31,363 bases of DNA, taken from positions 1 through 31,363 of the forward strand of contig CABSEJ010000021.1 in NCBI GenBank assembly GCA_902476765.1, written 5' to 3'. The translations under genes were made by a program, and so were the position numbers. This DNA is from an uncultured Blautia sp. GTDB lineage: Bacteria; Bacillota; Clostridia; Lachnospirales; Lachnospiraceae. The notes beneath the pieces are model-generated. The model had not been told where the DNA came from. It did not search any database and saw only the letters and a list, made by a program, of their open reading frames with translations. Each line of letters begins with the position of its first letter. Position 1 is the stretch's first letter. Of the stretch, positions 22,258 to 30,935 are shown in pieces.

Positions 22258-22608
22258 TTGCAGGTAGACTATGGGTTTTATGTAAATTCCTATGGTGGGG
22301 CAAACCTGACAGAACAAAACTGGAAGCGCTTATCCCAGAAAGCAACACAGAGGCTTTTTCAGTTTACTTTTGGCCGCCTTCCCGAAAACTGGGAAGGTGA
22401 GCCATGGGAGAACCAGGCCAAATGCGCCGTGTGTGAAATGGCTGAATTTCTTGCAATTCAGGAGAAGGTGGGAGGAAAAAGCTCTGAAAATACAGACGGC
22501 TACTCTGTGTCTTATAATACCAGTAAAGACAGTGGTTTAAGGCAGAGCTTGTATGATATTGCCTGTGTGTATCTTGACAATTCGGGACTGATGGATTTGG
22601 AGGTTTAA
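22258..22608 (+). CDS. Head-tail connector (adaptor)
   Basis: The start is TTG 22258, eight bases after AGGAGGTG; a GTG at 22249 lies inside that site. The 116-residue protein is helical, with ENQAKCAVCEMAEFLAIQE in the middle and a C-terminal SYNTSKDSGLRQSLYDIACVYL pattern typical of gp6-like connectors that plug the portal. Position after the major capsid gene supports this. Confidence 0.75.
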   Translation: MQVDYGFYVNSYGGANLTEQNWKRLSQKATQRLFQFTFGRLPENWEGEPWENQAKCAVCEMAEFLAIQEKVGGKSSENTDGYSVSYNTSKDSGLRQSLYDIACVYLDNSGLMDLEV

Positions 22609-22611
22609 CGT

Positions 22612-22947
22612 ATGCTAACCAATACGGATATAACTATTTATAACCGAAAATACGATACCGCTTCCAGGACTGACACCTGGGAACGGGTATATGTCCCGGA
22701 AGCATGGTGGTTCAAAGATGAACAATCCTCTATCACTACAGACGGAAGAAAAAATGCAGATGTTTATACAGTTCGCATTCCTGATACAAGCCTGGATTTA
22801 AAAAAGGACGATTATATCGTAAAAGGTAATTGTGGTGTGAAAATGCAGACAGTCAAAGATTTGGATGGGCTGGAAAAAACCAGGATAACTTCTGTAAACT
22901 ACAATACATTTGGCGGAAATCCCCATATAAAGGCAGTCGGTGCGTAA
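22612..22947 (+). CDS. Putative head-closure/minor capsid protein
   Basis: The 111-residue protein is beta-rich (DITIYNRKYD, VYTVRIPDTS) and lies three bases after the connector gene. It has the size and place of the head-closure or stopper protein, and related sequences carry a small phage DUF. The stop TAA overlaps the next ATG as TAATG. Confidence 0.65.
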   Translation: MLTNTDITIYNRKYDTASRTDTWERVYVPEAWWFKDEQSSITTDGRKNADVYTVRIPDTSLDLKKDDYIVKGNCGVKMQTVKDLDGLEKTRITSVNYNTFGGNPHIKAVGA

Positions 22948-23336
22948 TGGCGAAGGGGAAGAAGAAATTTAAAATCAAAACTCCGAGAGGAGCTATCTAT
23001 ACACAGGCAGCAAATGGAGGAAAAGCAACTGCAAAATTAGAATGGAACTCTGCGTTCGCCCCTAAAAAGCAAGAAGATTTTTCTAAGGCCCAGGAATTTG
23101 TAGATTCTGAGTGTATCCGCAAAATGAATCCGGACACACCAAGAAAGACAGGGGTACTAATTAAGTCTGCCACTCTTGGTACTGTTATAGGCAGCGGAGA
23201 AATTAACCAGATTGCTCCTTATGCACGAAAACAGTATTATGAACATAAGGAAAAATCTTACTGGTTTGAGCGAATGAAAAACAGGGATAAAGGTTCCATA
23301 TTGAAAGGGGCTGCAAAATATGTCAAATCTCATTAA
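22947..23336 (+). CDS. Minor capsid/tail-completion protein (Minor_capsid_2-like)
   Basis: The start at ATG 22947 overlaps the previous stop; a longer frame from 22830 is an overlap artefact. The 129-residue protein is basic, with KFKIKTPRGA at the start and the recognisable MNPDTPRKTGVLIKSATLGT and IAPYARKQYYEH, typical of the HK97-gp10-like neck/tail-completion proteins (minor capsid 2). It overlaps the next gene by 17 bases. Confidence 0.78.
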   Translation: MAKGKKKFKIKTPRGAIYTQAANGGKATAKLEWNSAFAPKKQEDFSKAQEFVDSECIRKMNPDTPRKTGVLIKSATLGTVIGSGEINQIAPYARKQYYEHKEKSYWFERMKNRDKGSILKGAAKYVKSH

Positions 23337-23742
23337 GAGTATCCGGGATTTTATCCTGACCTGTGATTTTCTGGAAAATTGGAGGGTGAATGTGGATTAT
23401 GTGGGGACTGCTATGGAATATTCTATAGACCCTCTTCCTTGCGACCCTATTATCCAGAAATACATGGATGGTGGAGCAAAAAAACAGTATCAATTTGCGT
23501 TTACTAGTCAGGAAGAATATGACCAGGATACAAGAATAAACATTGAAAATAGTGGATTTTACCAGACTTTCGAAGAATGGCTGGAAGAGAAGACGTTTAA
23601 AGAAGAATTTCCCGATTTAGGACAAGGAAAATACCCAGTAAAATTAGAAACTATGAACAGCGGCTATCTATATGATGTAGACGGGGAAAATGCCCGGTAT
23701 CGTATAGAATGCCGCTTAATTTATGTACAGGAGGTAGTGTAA
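23320..23742 (+). CDS. Minor capsid/tail terminator protein (Minor_capsid_3-like)
   Basis: The 140-residue protein matches the minor capsid 3 type in its SIDPLPCDPIIQKYMDGGAK and QYQFAFTSQEEYDQDTRINI segments. In structural terms this is the tail terminator/completion protein joining tail tube to neck. It is in the standard place just before the tail tube gene and shares TAATG with it. Confidence 0.8.
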   Translation: MSNLIKSIRDFILTCDFLENWRVNVDYVGTAMEYSIDPLPCDPIIQKYMDGGAKKQYQFAFTSQEEYDQDTRINIENSGFYQTFEEWLEEKTFKEEFPDLGQGKYPVKLETMNSGYLYDVDGENARYRIECRLIYVQEVV

Positions 23743-24263
23743 TGGCAGGTACAGCAAAAAATATCGTGCAAAGGTCTAAAAGGGTGGCCTTCATGAGCAC
23801 GAGTGAAGCAGAAGATTCGCCAAAGTTTGAAAGAATGACAAATTTCACAACTATGACAAGCAGCAAGAACCCTAAAGAGTATTCACGGCAGTATGTAGAC
23901 GAAGACGCAGAGCGCTCTGATGTTGTCGGATATGCCCCGTCAATCGAGTTTTCGTATGACAGGCATACAAATACACCTGTGCATGAGAAACTCTCTAAAA
24001 TCCACGATAAAGAGCTTTTGGGAAATGAAGCTCATGTGGAGATTATCAGCGTGGATTTGTTTGCAGAAGCGTCTGCTGATAAATATCCCGCCATTAAAAG
24101 AACTTATGCAGTAATCCCGGACACTGATGGAGATGGAACGGACGCTCTTATTTATTCTGGGACTTTTAAATCTGTGTCTGAATTAGAAGAGGGGTTCGCA
24201 ACGTCTGCTGATGGATGGAAAACGGCAACATATGAAAAAAGTCTGAATAAAGGAGGAACTTGA
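23742..24263 (+). CDS. Major tail (tube) protein
   Basis: ATG 23742 follows ACAGGAGGTAGTGTA and gives 173 residues; the earlier start at 23709 is not used. Features are the beta-rich core PSIEFSYDRHTNTPVHEKLS and the C-terminal YSGTFKSVSELEEGFATSA strand pair typical of tail tube proteins from Gram-positive siphophages. It polymerises to form the tube around the tape measure. Confidence 0.85.
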   Translation: MAGTAKNIVQRSKRVAFMSTSEAEDSPKFERMTNFTTMTSSKNPKEYSRQYVDEDAERSDVVGYAPSIEFSYDRHTNTPVHEKLSKIHDKELLGNEAHVEIISVDLFAEASADKYPAIKRTYAVIPDTDGDGTDALIYSGTFKSVSELEEGFATSADGWKTATYEKSLNKGGT

Positions 24264-24267
24264 AGTC

Positions 24268-24645
24268 ATGAGTCTTTGGAAATGGAATGATGTGGAACTT
24301 GAAATTGATGTGGATGACGCAGATTTCATGGAAAGATTTGAAAAATCCTTTGAAGCACTGGAGAAAAAGGAGAATGCACTTAAAAAAAGCGGATTACAGT
24401 CTTCTATTTTAAAAGATTATTGCCAAATGTTTTATGACCTGTTTGACAATATTTTTGGCTGCAAAACGGCAGAAAAACTTTTTAACGGAAAGAAGAATGC
24501 CAAAATCTGTGAGGATTGTTATGAGTCATTTATTGATGAATGCAACAAGTGCGTGAATGAAGCGAATAAACGCAGGACATCCATGATTAACAAGTATAAA
24601 CCAAATCGTGCTCAAAGACGGGCACAGAACAAAAGTGGGAAGTGA
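24268..24645 (+). CDS. Tail assembly chaperone, first (DUF6673-like)
   Basis: The 125-residue protein starts MSLWKWNDVELEIDVDDADF and continues with a helical body and four cysteines in the ICEDCYESFIDECNKC segment, ending in a basic QRRAQNKSGK tail. It occupies the gpG position between tail tube and tape measure. The basic QRR tail and acidic N-terminus are common in this chaperone group. There is no obvious slippery heptamer near its stop. Confidence 0.78.
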   Translation: MSLWKWNDVELEIDVDDADFMERFEKSFEALEKKENALKKSGLQSSILKDYCQMFYDLFDNIFGCKTAEKLFNGKKNAKICEDCYESFIDECNKCVNEANKRRTSMINKYKPNRAQRRAQNKSGK

Positions 24646-24650
24646 AATGA

Positions 24651-25229
24651 TTGAACCTGTTTTATGAAGAATATCCCTGCAGTGTTACAGTCCATGGGAG
24701 AAATATTCCAATTATCACAGATTTTAGGGAATACATAAAGCTTCTTGATATGTTGAAAGACACGGAAATACCGGATTTGTGTAAAATGCAGTTTCTGACA
24801 GAGTATTTCTTGGCAGAGGTATCAGATTGGAAAGAGGCATTCGACCAATTAAGTATATTTGTGTCCATGGAGACTTTGGATAAAGCAGGGACAATAAGTG
24901 GCAAAGAAACAGAAGGTGAAGAAGATTTAAGGGCGGAGAAACCGCTCTTTTCTTTTTCTGTTGATTATCCTTATATACTTTCCGGATTTCTCAGGGATTA
25001 CGGGATAGACCTTGAAACAGTAGATTATCTCCACTGGTGGAAGTTTCGTGCACTTTTTGACGGACTTTCAGAAGACACGGAAATCAAGCAGCGGATTATG
25101 TATCGCTCCATGGATTTGTCAGCGATTAAAGACAAGGAGGAAAGAAAGCGTATCCAAAAGATACAGAGGGCCATACAACTGCCGGCCGAAGCTCTGTCTG
25201 ATTATGATATTGGAAATGCTTTTGCGTAA
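24651..25229 (+). CDS. Tail assembly chaperone, Gp15 family
   Basis: The 192-residue protein starts at TTG 24651, after GTGGGAAGTGAAATGA. It has the Gp15 family features (PF06854): an N-terminal segment NLFYEEYPCSVTVHG, IPIITDFREYIKLLDMLKD, then FSVDYPYILSGFLRDYGIDL and LHWWKFRALFDGL. It binds the tape measure protein during tail assembly. It lies between the first chaperone and the Com-like gene. Confidence 0.92.
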   Translation: MNLFYEEYPCSVTVHGRNIPIITDFREYIKLLDMLKDTEIPDLCKMQFLTEYFLAEVSDWKEAFDQLSIFVSMETLDKAGTISGKETEGEEDLRAEKPLFSFSVDYPYILSGFLRDYGIDLETVDYLHWWKFRALFDGLSEDTEIKQRIMYRSMDLSAIKDKEERKRIQKIQRAIQLPAEALSDYDIGNAFA

Positions 25230-25230
25230 T

Positions 25231-25386
25231 ATGAAGAAAATTAACTATCCCTCTTTAAAACGGAGTTGGTACAGGTGCCCTGAATGCAGCACTAAATTGG
25301 TCCTGTATGACAATACAGCGGTGCTGTCTGGTGGAATATTTATTAAATGCAAAACGTGCAAGAATGAAATAGAGATTAAGAAATAA
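25231..25386 (+). CDS. Com-like small zinc-ribbon protein
   Basis: The 51-residue protein begins MKKINYPSLKRSWYRCPECS and ends KCKTCKNEIEIKK, with two CxxC pairs separated by about 20 residues (CPEC, CKTC). That pattern and length resemble Com, the zinc-finger translational activator of Mu phage mom, and similar small phage zinc ribbons. No mom-like gene is next to it. It lies between tail chaperone and tape measure, where many Clostridia phages carry a copy. It begins one base after the Gp15 stop (TAATATG). Confidence 0.75.
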   Translation: MKKINYPSLKRSWYRCPECSTKLVLYDNTAVLSGGIFIKCKTCKNEIEIKK

Positions 25387-25440
25387 GCGCCTAAGTGAGC
25401 CTACGAGCCTGCGCTATTCACGAGAAAGGAAGTGGGGAGA

Positions 25441-27747
25441 GTGGGTTATGATGGTTCGTTAAAATTTGATACTTCTATTGATGAAAAAGGCTTTAACAGC
25501 GGTATCACGAAATTAGGCAGTATTGCAAAAGGGGGCCTAAAAGTAGTCGGTGCCGCAGTGGCCGGTGTCGCAACTGCATTTGCAGGAGTCTCTAAGGCAG
25601 CGCTGGATTCAGTGGCGAGTTTAGAGCAAAATATTGGCGGTGTAGAGACTCTTTTTAAGGATAGCGCAAAAACTGTTATTGACAATGCTAACAATGCATA
25701 TATGACGGCTGGTGTCTCTGCGAACAAATATATGGAGACGGTAACAAGTTTCTCTGCCTCCCTTCTTCAGGGGCTGGGCGGAGATACGGCAGAGGCCGCC
25801 CGTATCGCAGACATGGCAATGGTGGACATGTCTGATAATGCAAACAAGTTCGGTACAAACATGGAAGACATCCAGAATGCGTACCAGGGCTTTGCAAAGC
25901 AAAACTACACCATGCTGGACAACTTAAAGCTAGGATATGGCGGAACTCAGGCTGAGATGGTCCGGCTTATCAATGACAGCGGAATCCTGAACGAGAAAAT
26001 AGAAAATCTGGACAATGTGTCATTTTCCCAGATAATTCAGGCTATCCATAAAATTCAGGAAGATATGGGAGTCACTGGAACAACCAGTGCAGAAGCCCTA
26101 ACTACAATAGAAGGCTCTGTGAATGCTGCGAAGGCGGCTTTTGACAACTTCTTAAATGGAAGCGGTTCGCCTGAAAAACTGGCAGAGTCAGTCATTACTG
26201 CTGGTAAGAATATCACGAACAATTTGCTGCAGATTGTTCCTCGCTTAGCCGAAGAACTTCCGAAAGTAGGAAGTCTTTTGATGGACAGCTTGTCAGAGTC
26301 ATTAAATTCTGGGAAGTTAAATGAGCTAATGGCTGTCGGCGGACAGATTGTGTCAAGCCTTGCAATGGGAGTTATCCAGGCAATACCTGGAATTATCACA
26401 GCAGCGGCCCAAGTCATTACTTCTTTTGGAGACAATATAAACTCCTGCATTCCACAGCTGATAAGCCTTGGAGGAGAGATTCTGCAGGCGCTTTTTAATG
26501 GAATGCTACAGTTACTGCCTGTGGTAGGCTCGTTTGTTTTATCTTTGATAACAGAGCTATATAACCAACTTACTGCTCATGGGCCAGGATTACTCCAAAA
26601 AGGGTATGAACTGTTAAACAATCTAATTACAGGATTTGTTCAAGCCATACCGGAAGCCTTGCCGAAAATCCTTGACTTCATTCAGGGCATTGGAGACAAA
26701 TTAGCGGAAGCGGCGCCTATCCTGATACAAAAAGGCTTTGAGCTGCTGGGCCAACTGGTTGAAGGAATCATATCGGCAATCCCGATTCTGATTGAACGAG
26801 TACCGGAAATTATATCTACTTTTGCCAATATTATCAATGATAATTTTCCAACCATACTGGCAAAGGGTGCAGAACTACTGGGGCAATTCCTTTTAGGAAT
26901 TTTACAGGCGATTCCCACTCTGGTTGCAAATATTCCTAAGATTGTATCGGCTATCGTTGATGTGATTCAGGCTTTTAACTGGCTATCATTAGGCACGAAA
27001 ATCATTACATTTTTTAAAGATGGCATTATGGGAATGGTTGGCGTTGTTAAGAACGCCGGAACTAGCGTATATAATGCTATCAAAAATGTGATAGCAAACC
27101 TTCCATCTAATCTTAAAAATATTGGAAAAAGTGCTATTTCTGATTTAGGCGGAGCAATACGGAGCGGATTGAGTGTGGTAAAAAATGCAGCTTCCAGTAT
27201 TGTTTCCGGTATCGTGAACACAATTACATCATTACCGGGGAAAATGGTGTCTATTGGCAAAAACATCATCCGAGGCCTTTGGAACGGCATATCGGATATG
27301 ACAGGATGGATTATCGACAAAATCGGTGGTTTTGCTGATAGTGTAGTTGATTCCATTTGCAGTTTTTTTGGCATACACTCTCCATCTACCCTGATGAAAA
27401 AGTTGGTAGGAAAGAACTTGGCCCTTGGTGTTGGTGTCGGATTTGAAGACAATATACCGGATGAGGAAATGACGTCAAGCCTATATGATTCTATGCGTAA
27501 TATGCAAAAGAAGGTGTCTGGCATAACTTCAACTCCTGCTACAACTACAGGAAGAATTGTAAGTGGTGGCGGAAAACAACCCCCTGTATCTGGTGAAGGA
27601 ACAGACATAGACTACGAACGCATAGGAAAAGAAACCGCAAAAGCCATGGAAGGCATGGGCGTATACCTAGACAAGAAACCCGTAGGAAAGATAATAGCAC
27701 CAGAAGTAAACAACGAACTTGGCAAGTTGGAAAGGAGGAAAACCTGA
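25441..27747 (+). CDS. Tail tape measure protein
   Basis: I chose GTG 25441 (GGGGAGA ahead, AAAGGAAG further upstream), giving 768 residues starting MGYDGSLKFDTSIDEKGFNS, which is a typical TMP start. The FNSGITKLGSIAKGG segment, a strongly hydrophobic early helix (LKVVGAAVAGVATAFAGV) and the ANKYMETVTSFSASLLQGL region match the family. The C-terminal half contains loose repeats of about 40 residues (LLGQLVEGIISAIPIL and relatives). GIHSPSTLMKKLVGKNLALG is the conserved C-terminal motif. The protein sets tail length; this size suggests a short to moderate tail. Confidence 0.93.
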   Translation: MGYDGSLKFDTSIDEKGFNSGITKLGSIAKGGLKVVGAAVAGVATAFAGVSKAALDSVASLEQNIGGVETLFKDSAKTVIDNANNAYMTAGVSANKYMETVTSFSASLLQGLGGDTAEAARIADMAMVDMSDNANKFGTNMEDIQNAYQGFAKQNYTMLDNLKLGYGGTQAEMVRLINDSGILNEKIENLDNVSFSQIIQAIHKIQEDMGVTGTTSAEALTTIEGSVNAAKAAFDNFLNGSGSPEKLAESVITAGKNITNNLLQIVPRLAEELPKVGSLLMDSLSESLNSGKLNELMAVGGQIVSSLAMGVIQAIPGIITAAAQVITSFGDNINSCIPQLISLGGEILQALFNGMLQLLPVVGSFVLSLITELYNQLTAHGPGLLQKGYELLNNLITGFVQAIPEALPKILDFIQGIGDKLAEAAPILIQKGFELLGQLVEGIISAIPILIERVPEIISTFANIINDNFPTILAKGAELLGQFLLGILQAIPTLVANIPKIVSAIVDVIQAFNWLSLGTKIITFFKDGIMGMVGVVKNAGTSVYNAIKNVIANLPSNLKNIGKSAISDLGGAIRSGLSVVKNAASSIVSGIVNTITSLPGKMVSIGKNIIRGLWNGISDMTGWIIDKIGGFADSVVDSICSFFGIHSPSTLMKKLVGKNLALGVGVGFEDNIPDEEMTSSLYDSMRNMQKKVSGITSTPATTTGRIVSGGGKQPPVSGEGTDIDYERIGKETAKAMEGMGVYLDKKPVGKIIAPEVNNELGKLERRKT

Positions 27748-28460
27748 TGGGCAGTGGTGTGACATTTGCAGATAAGATACATACAGAACGGGACTGGGGA
27801 CTAAAGCTGCTGAGCATTTACATCCCTATGCCAAAGCCTAAGACCCAACTGGTGGACATTCCCGGTGGAGACGGCAGCATAGACCTGACGGAGATAAACG
27901 GCCGGCCGGCATACAATGACCGGGATGGCATAGAGCTGGTCTTTGACTTAATGGACGGCGATTATAAGACTTGGTATTTAAAATATTCGGAGTTTGCGGA
28001 TTCCGTCCACGGAAAAAGGGTCAAGATGGTTCTGGATGACGAGCCAGACCATTATTACATGGTCCGCTTGGAGCTGGATGGCAAGAAGACAAATCCGGTA
28101 TATGGGACTATAACCATGACTGGAAGCGCAGAGCCGTTTAAATATGACCTGCTGGCCAGCAATGAGCCTTGGCAATGGGATTCTTTTAATTTTCGGACCG
28201 GTGTTATCCGCACCCTGATGGATATTGAGATAACCAGCGCAAATAAAAAAGTAACCATCCTTGGTGCCGGAATCGACAATCCTCCAGTGTTTGTGGTTAC
28301 GCAGGCCAACAACTTAAAACTAACCTATGGGGGCCGGACATATACCCTGAAGGTCGGCAGGAACCGCTTCCCAGCTGTCAGGGTTGGCAAAGAAGATGTA
28401 ACCCTGACATTTTCCGGCACCGGTAAGCTGTCTGTGGAATACAGGGGGAGGTATTTGTGA
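27747..28460 (+). CDS. Distal tail protein (Dit)
   Basis: The 237-residue protein is beta-rich, with WGLKLLSIYIPMPKPKTQLV and PGGDGSIDLTEI near the start (conserved in Dit, Sipho_tail family PF05709) and a galectin-like C-terminal half (NPPVFVVTQANNLKLTYGGR). It forms the hub connecting tail tube and baseplate. It overlaps both neighbours by single codons (TGATG at both ends). Confidence 0.9.
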   Translation: MGSGVTFADKIHTERDWGLKLLSIYIPMPKPKTQLVDIPGGDGSIDLTEINGRPAYNDRDGIELVFDLMDGDYKTWYLKYSEFADSVHGKRVKMVLDDEPDHYYMVRLELDGKKTNPVYGTITMTGSAEPFKYDLLASNEPWQWDSFNFRTGVIRTLMDIEITSANKKVTILGAGIDNPPVFVVTQANNLKLTYGGRTYTLKVGRNRFPAVRVGKEDVTLTFSGTGKLSVEYRGRYL

Positions 28461-30610
28461 TGTACCAGGTTCTAATTGATGGAAAAGACCTGTATTACCC
28501 AGGGGATTTGGAATACACAGTGTCGGATGCAGTTACCAAACTGCAGATGAACGATTCCGGCACGTTTGAATGTGATGTACCGGTAATAAACCCGGAATAT
28601 GCCAACATAAAAAACAGAATCTCCATGATTCAGGTTCTGAAGAATGAAAAAGAAATATTTTACGGAGAAGTCCGGGAATCTGAGAAGGACTTTTACGGGA
28701 CAAAGCAGGTTTACGCAGTCGGTGAGCTTGCTTTTTTGTTTGATTCTATCCAGCCCCAGGCGGTGTACCATGACAAGACTTCCAGGGAGCTGTTAGAAAC
28801 CTGGCTGAATATCCATAACAGCCAGGTGGAGGATAAGAAAAAGTTTTATGTTGGCATTGTAACGGTCCATGACAGCAATGACAGCCTGTACCGGTTTACC
28901 AATCAAGAAACCACCCTGGACACTATCCGGGAAAAGCTTTGTGAACGTCTGGGCGGTTATCTTCGAATTCGCAAGGTAAACGGTAAGCGATACCTTGACC
29001 TTGTGACGCTGCAGGAATACGGGAAAATCTGTGAACAGCCCATAGAGTTCGGGGACAATCTCCTGGATTACTCAGAGAATGTGTCCGCCAGCGATTTGTA
29101 CACCTGCGTAATCCCAAAGGGGGCCAGGCTGGAGGAAAGCCCCATAGAGGGCCTGGAAGCCTATGTGGACATAACCTCTGTAAACGGCGGCAAGGATTAC
29201 CTGTACAGTGCAGACGCTGTGGCCCTTTATGGCTGGAACCGGTGCGTGGTGTCCTGGGATGATGTTACAGAACCGGAGAATTTAAAGAAGAAGGGCGAGG
29301 ACTGGCTGAAAGACAACCAGTACGAAACTATGGTGCTGGAGCTTACCGCCGCAGATTTGTCTCTCCTGGACACAGACATAGAGAGCTTTGAGCTGGGAGA
29401 CACTGTCCCGGTATATTCCAAGCCCCACGGCATGGACAGGACGTTTCCGGTGCAGAAACTAGAATTACACCTGCAAAACCCAGCAGAGGACAAGTTGCAG
29501 TTAGGCAACACCATGAAACTGTCCTATACGGAGCAAAACAAGGGCAACTACCAGTATATGAACCAGCAATTAGAAAACACCCGGCAGACAACCGCCTGGC
29601 TGCAGGCCGCCATAGATAATGCCACCGCTATGATGACAGGTTCCAGGGGCGGCTACAAAGTGTCCGAGTTTGACGAGGACGGCCGCTGGCTTAGGGACCT
29701 GTATATGGATGCTCCATCTAAAGAGCAAGCCAAACAAGTTATGCAGATAAATATGAATGGCATTGGTTTTTCTAGGAATGGGTTTAACGGACCGTATAAA
29801 AATGCATGGACCATAGACGGCGTTCTGCTGGGAGAATTTATCAAGGCCGGCTCCATAAGTGCTGAAAAGCTATCTGCTGAATACAAAGCGTCTGTGACAA
29901 ATGAAATAAACACTACAGTAACGGCTAAGTTCCAGGTAGCCGAAGACCTTATCCAGGCCGAAGTTACCAGGGCCACAGGAGTGGAGGTAGAATTAGCTGC
30001 ATCTCTAAAAGTTACCAGCGACCTTGTAGAAACCAAGGTAAGCAAAGGTGATTTTGGCTCTTACATGCAGCAGTATTATAACCGGGTGTTGATAGGTTTT
30101 AATAACAACAGCAAATATGTCCAGATAACGGCTGGGCAGATTGCAATATACGATAACGGCATCCAGGATAGCAAAAAACGTTCTGCTTTCGATGAGGCAG
30201 GTAGTCATTTTTACAGAGATGGTTACTATGTTGGTAAGATTGGCACGAATCAATGGGTTAAGAACAATGCACATAAAGGCCTGGTGTTTGACTTGGAATG
30301 CCAAGGTAAATACATGTCATGGTCTCAGGAGGAGTATGAAGGCGCACCAGAATATACGTCTATATTTGCTTACTCCAGGGAAGGTAGCATGTATGGTACG
30401 GAAGGGCTCCACGCAGGATGTAACCTTGATATGCATAACTGGACAATTAAAAACGCAAAAGTGGAAAACCTGATGGCTGGTGGATATAAAGGGTGGACAG
30501 GGACTATTCCAATCGTAACGGGAATAAGTGATAATGGCGATGGGACTATAAGCTGGACGTACAGCTCCATAGATGTAGCCACAGGCGTAATAACATCCGC
30601 TCCGAGATGA
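28460..30610 (+). CDS. Tail-associated protein Tal / minor structural protein
   Basis: ATG 28460 overlaps the Dit stop (GTGATG). The 716-residue protein matches the siphophage Tal/tail-endopeptidase N-terminal domain (TIGR01665 type): YQVLIDGKDLYYPGDLEYTV, then KNRISMIQVLKNEKEIFYGE and SRELLETWLNIHN. A DVTEPENLKKKGEDWLKDN region and a helical segment (NQQLENTRQTTAWLQAAIDN) follow. The C-terminal third has repetitive Val/Ala helices and a Gly-rich SDNGDGTISW end likely exposed at the tip. It forms the hub plug and may degrade peptidoglycan, though no catalytic motif is clear. Confidence 0.87.
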   Translation: MYQVLIDGKDLYYPGDLEYTVSDAVTKLQMNDSGTFECDVPVINPEYANIKNRISMIQVLKNEKEIFYGEVRESEKDFYGTKQVYAVGELAFLFDSIQPQAVYHDKTSRELLETWLNIHNSQVEDKKKFYVGIVTVHDSNDSLYRFTNQETTLDTIREKLCERLGGYLRIRKVNGKRYLDLVTLQEYGKICEQPIEFGDNLLDYSENVSASDLYTCVIPKGARLEESPIEGLEAYVDITSVNGGKDYLYSADAVALYGWNRCVVSWDDVTEPENLKKKGEDWLKDNQYETMVLELTAADLSLLDTDIESFELGDTVPVYSKPHGMDRTFPVQKLELHLQNPAEDKLQLGNTMKLSYTEQNKGNYQYMNQQLENTRQTTAWLQAAIDNATAMMTGSRGGYKVSEFDEDGRWLRDLYMDAPSKEQAKQVMQINMNGIGFSRNGFNGPYKNAWTIDGVLLGEFIKAGSISAEKLSAEYKASVTNEINTTVTAKFQVAEDLIQAEVTRATGVEVELAASLKVTSDLVETKVSKGDFGSYMQQYYNRVLIGFNNNSKYVQITAGQIAIYDNGIQDSKKRSAFDEAGSHFYRDGYYVGKIGTNQWVKNNAHKGLVFDLECQGKYMSWSQEEYEGAPEYTSIFAYSREGSMYGTEGLHAGCNLDMHNWTIKNAKVENLMAGGYKGWTGTIPIVTGISDNGDGTISWTYSSIDVATGVITSAPR

Positions 30611-30625
30611 GAAAGGAAGGCAGAA

Positions 30626-30760
30626 ATGATATTGAAAGAAGGCGGCCCAAGCATAAATAAGGGCGATAAAATCCAGAGAACAGGAAGCACGAAAGGAGCT
30701 TTATATGGAACAGAAAAAGAAAGACCAGAAACTGCAGAGGCCAGTAACAGTAAAGATTGA
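30626..30760 (+). CDS. Small unknown ORF after Tal
   Basis: ATG 30626 follows AAAGGAAGG at a good distance and opens a 44-residue frame (MILKEGGPSINKGDKIQRTG and onward) that overlaps the next gene by 56 bases in another frame. The composition is polar with no motif. The good ribosome site is the main support; it may not be expressed. Confidence 0.4.
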   Translation: MILKEGGPSINKGDKIQRTGSTKGALYGTEKERPETAEASNSKD

Positions 30761-30935
30761 GGACTTTAAAAGGGACTTGCAGGAAATTGTTATGAAGTCG
30801 GAACTGCCGCCCTTTATGCTGGAAATGCTCTTGGGTGAGTATCTGGCAGGAGTAAGTGTGGTGGCAAAGCAGGAGTATACCCAAGGCCGGGCTGAGTGGG
30901 AAGCACAAAAGGCAGGTGGTGAGAAGCGTGGCTGA
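30705..30935 (+). CDS. Small unknown tail-region protein
   Basis: The 76-residue protein starts at ATG 30705 after AAAGGAGCTTTAT. It is helical, with IEDFKRDLQEIVMKSELPPF and LEMLLGEYLAGVSVVAKQEY, and overlaps the next GTG-start gene by eight bases. Similar short proteins often lie between Tal and the fibre gene in Firmicutes phages; the function is unknown. Confidence 0.65.
   Translation: MEQKKKDQKLQRPVTVKIEDFKRDLQEIVMKSELPPFMLEMLLGEYLAGVSVVAKQEYTQGRAEWEAQKAGGEKRG

Noticed and set aside
24268..25229. Programmed frameshift joining the two tail chaperones
   Set aside because: No slippery heptamer near the stop of the first gene, and the second gene has its own TTG start after a ribosome-like site.
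26967..27608. 213-residue minus-strand frame
   Set aside because: Antisense shadow of the tape measure gene with no ribosome site.
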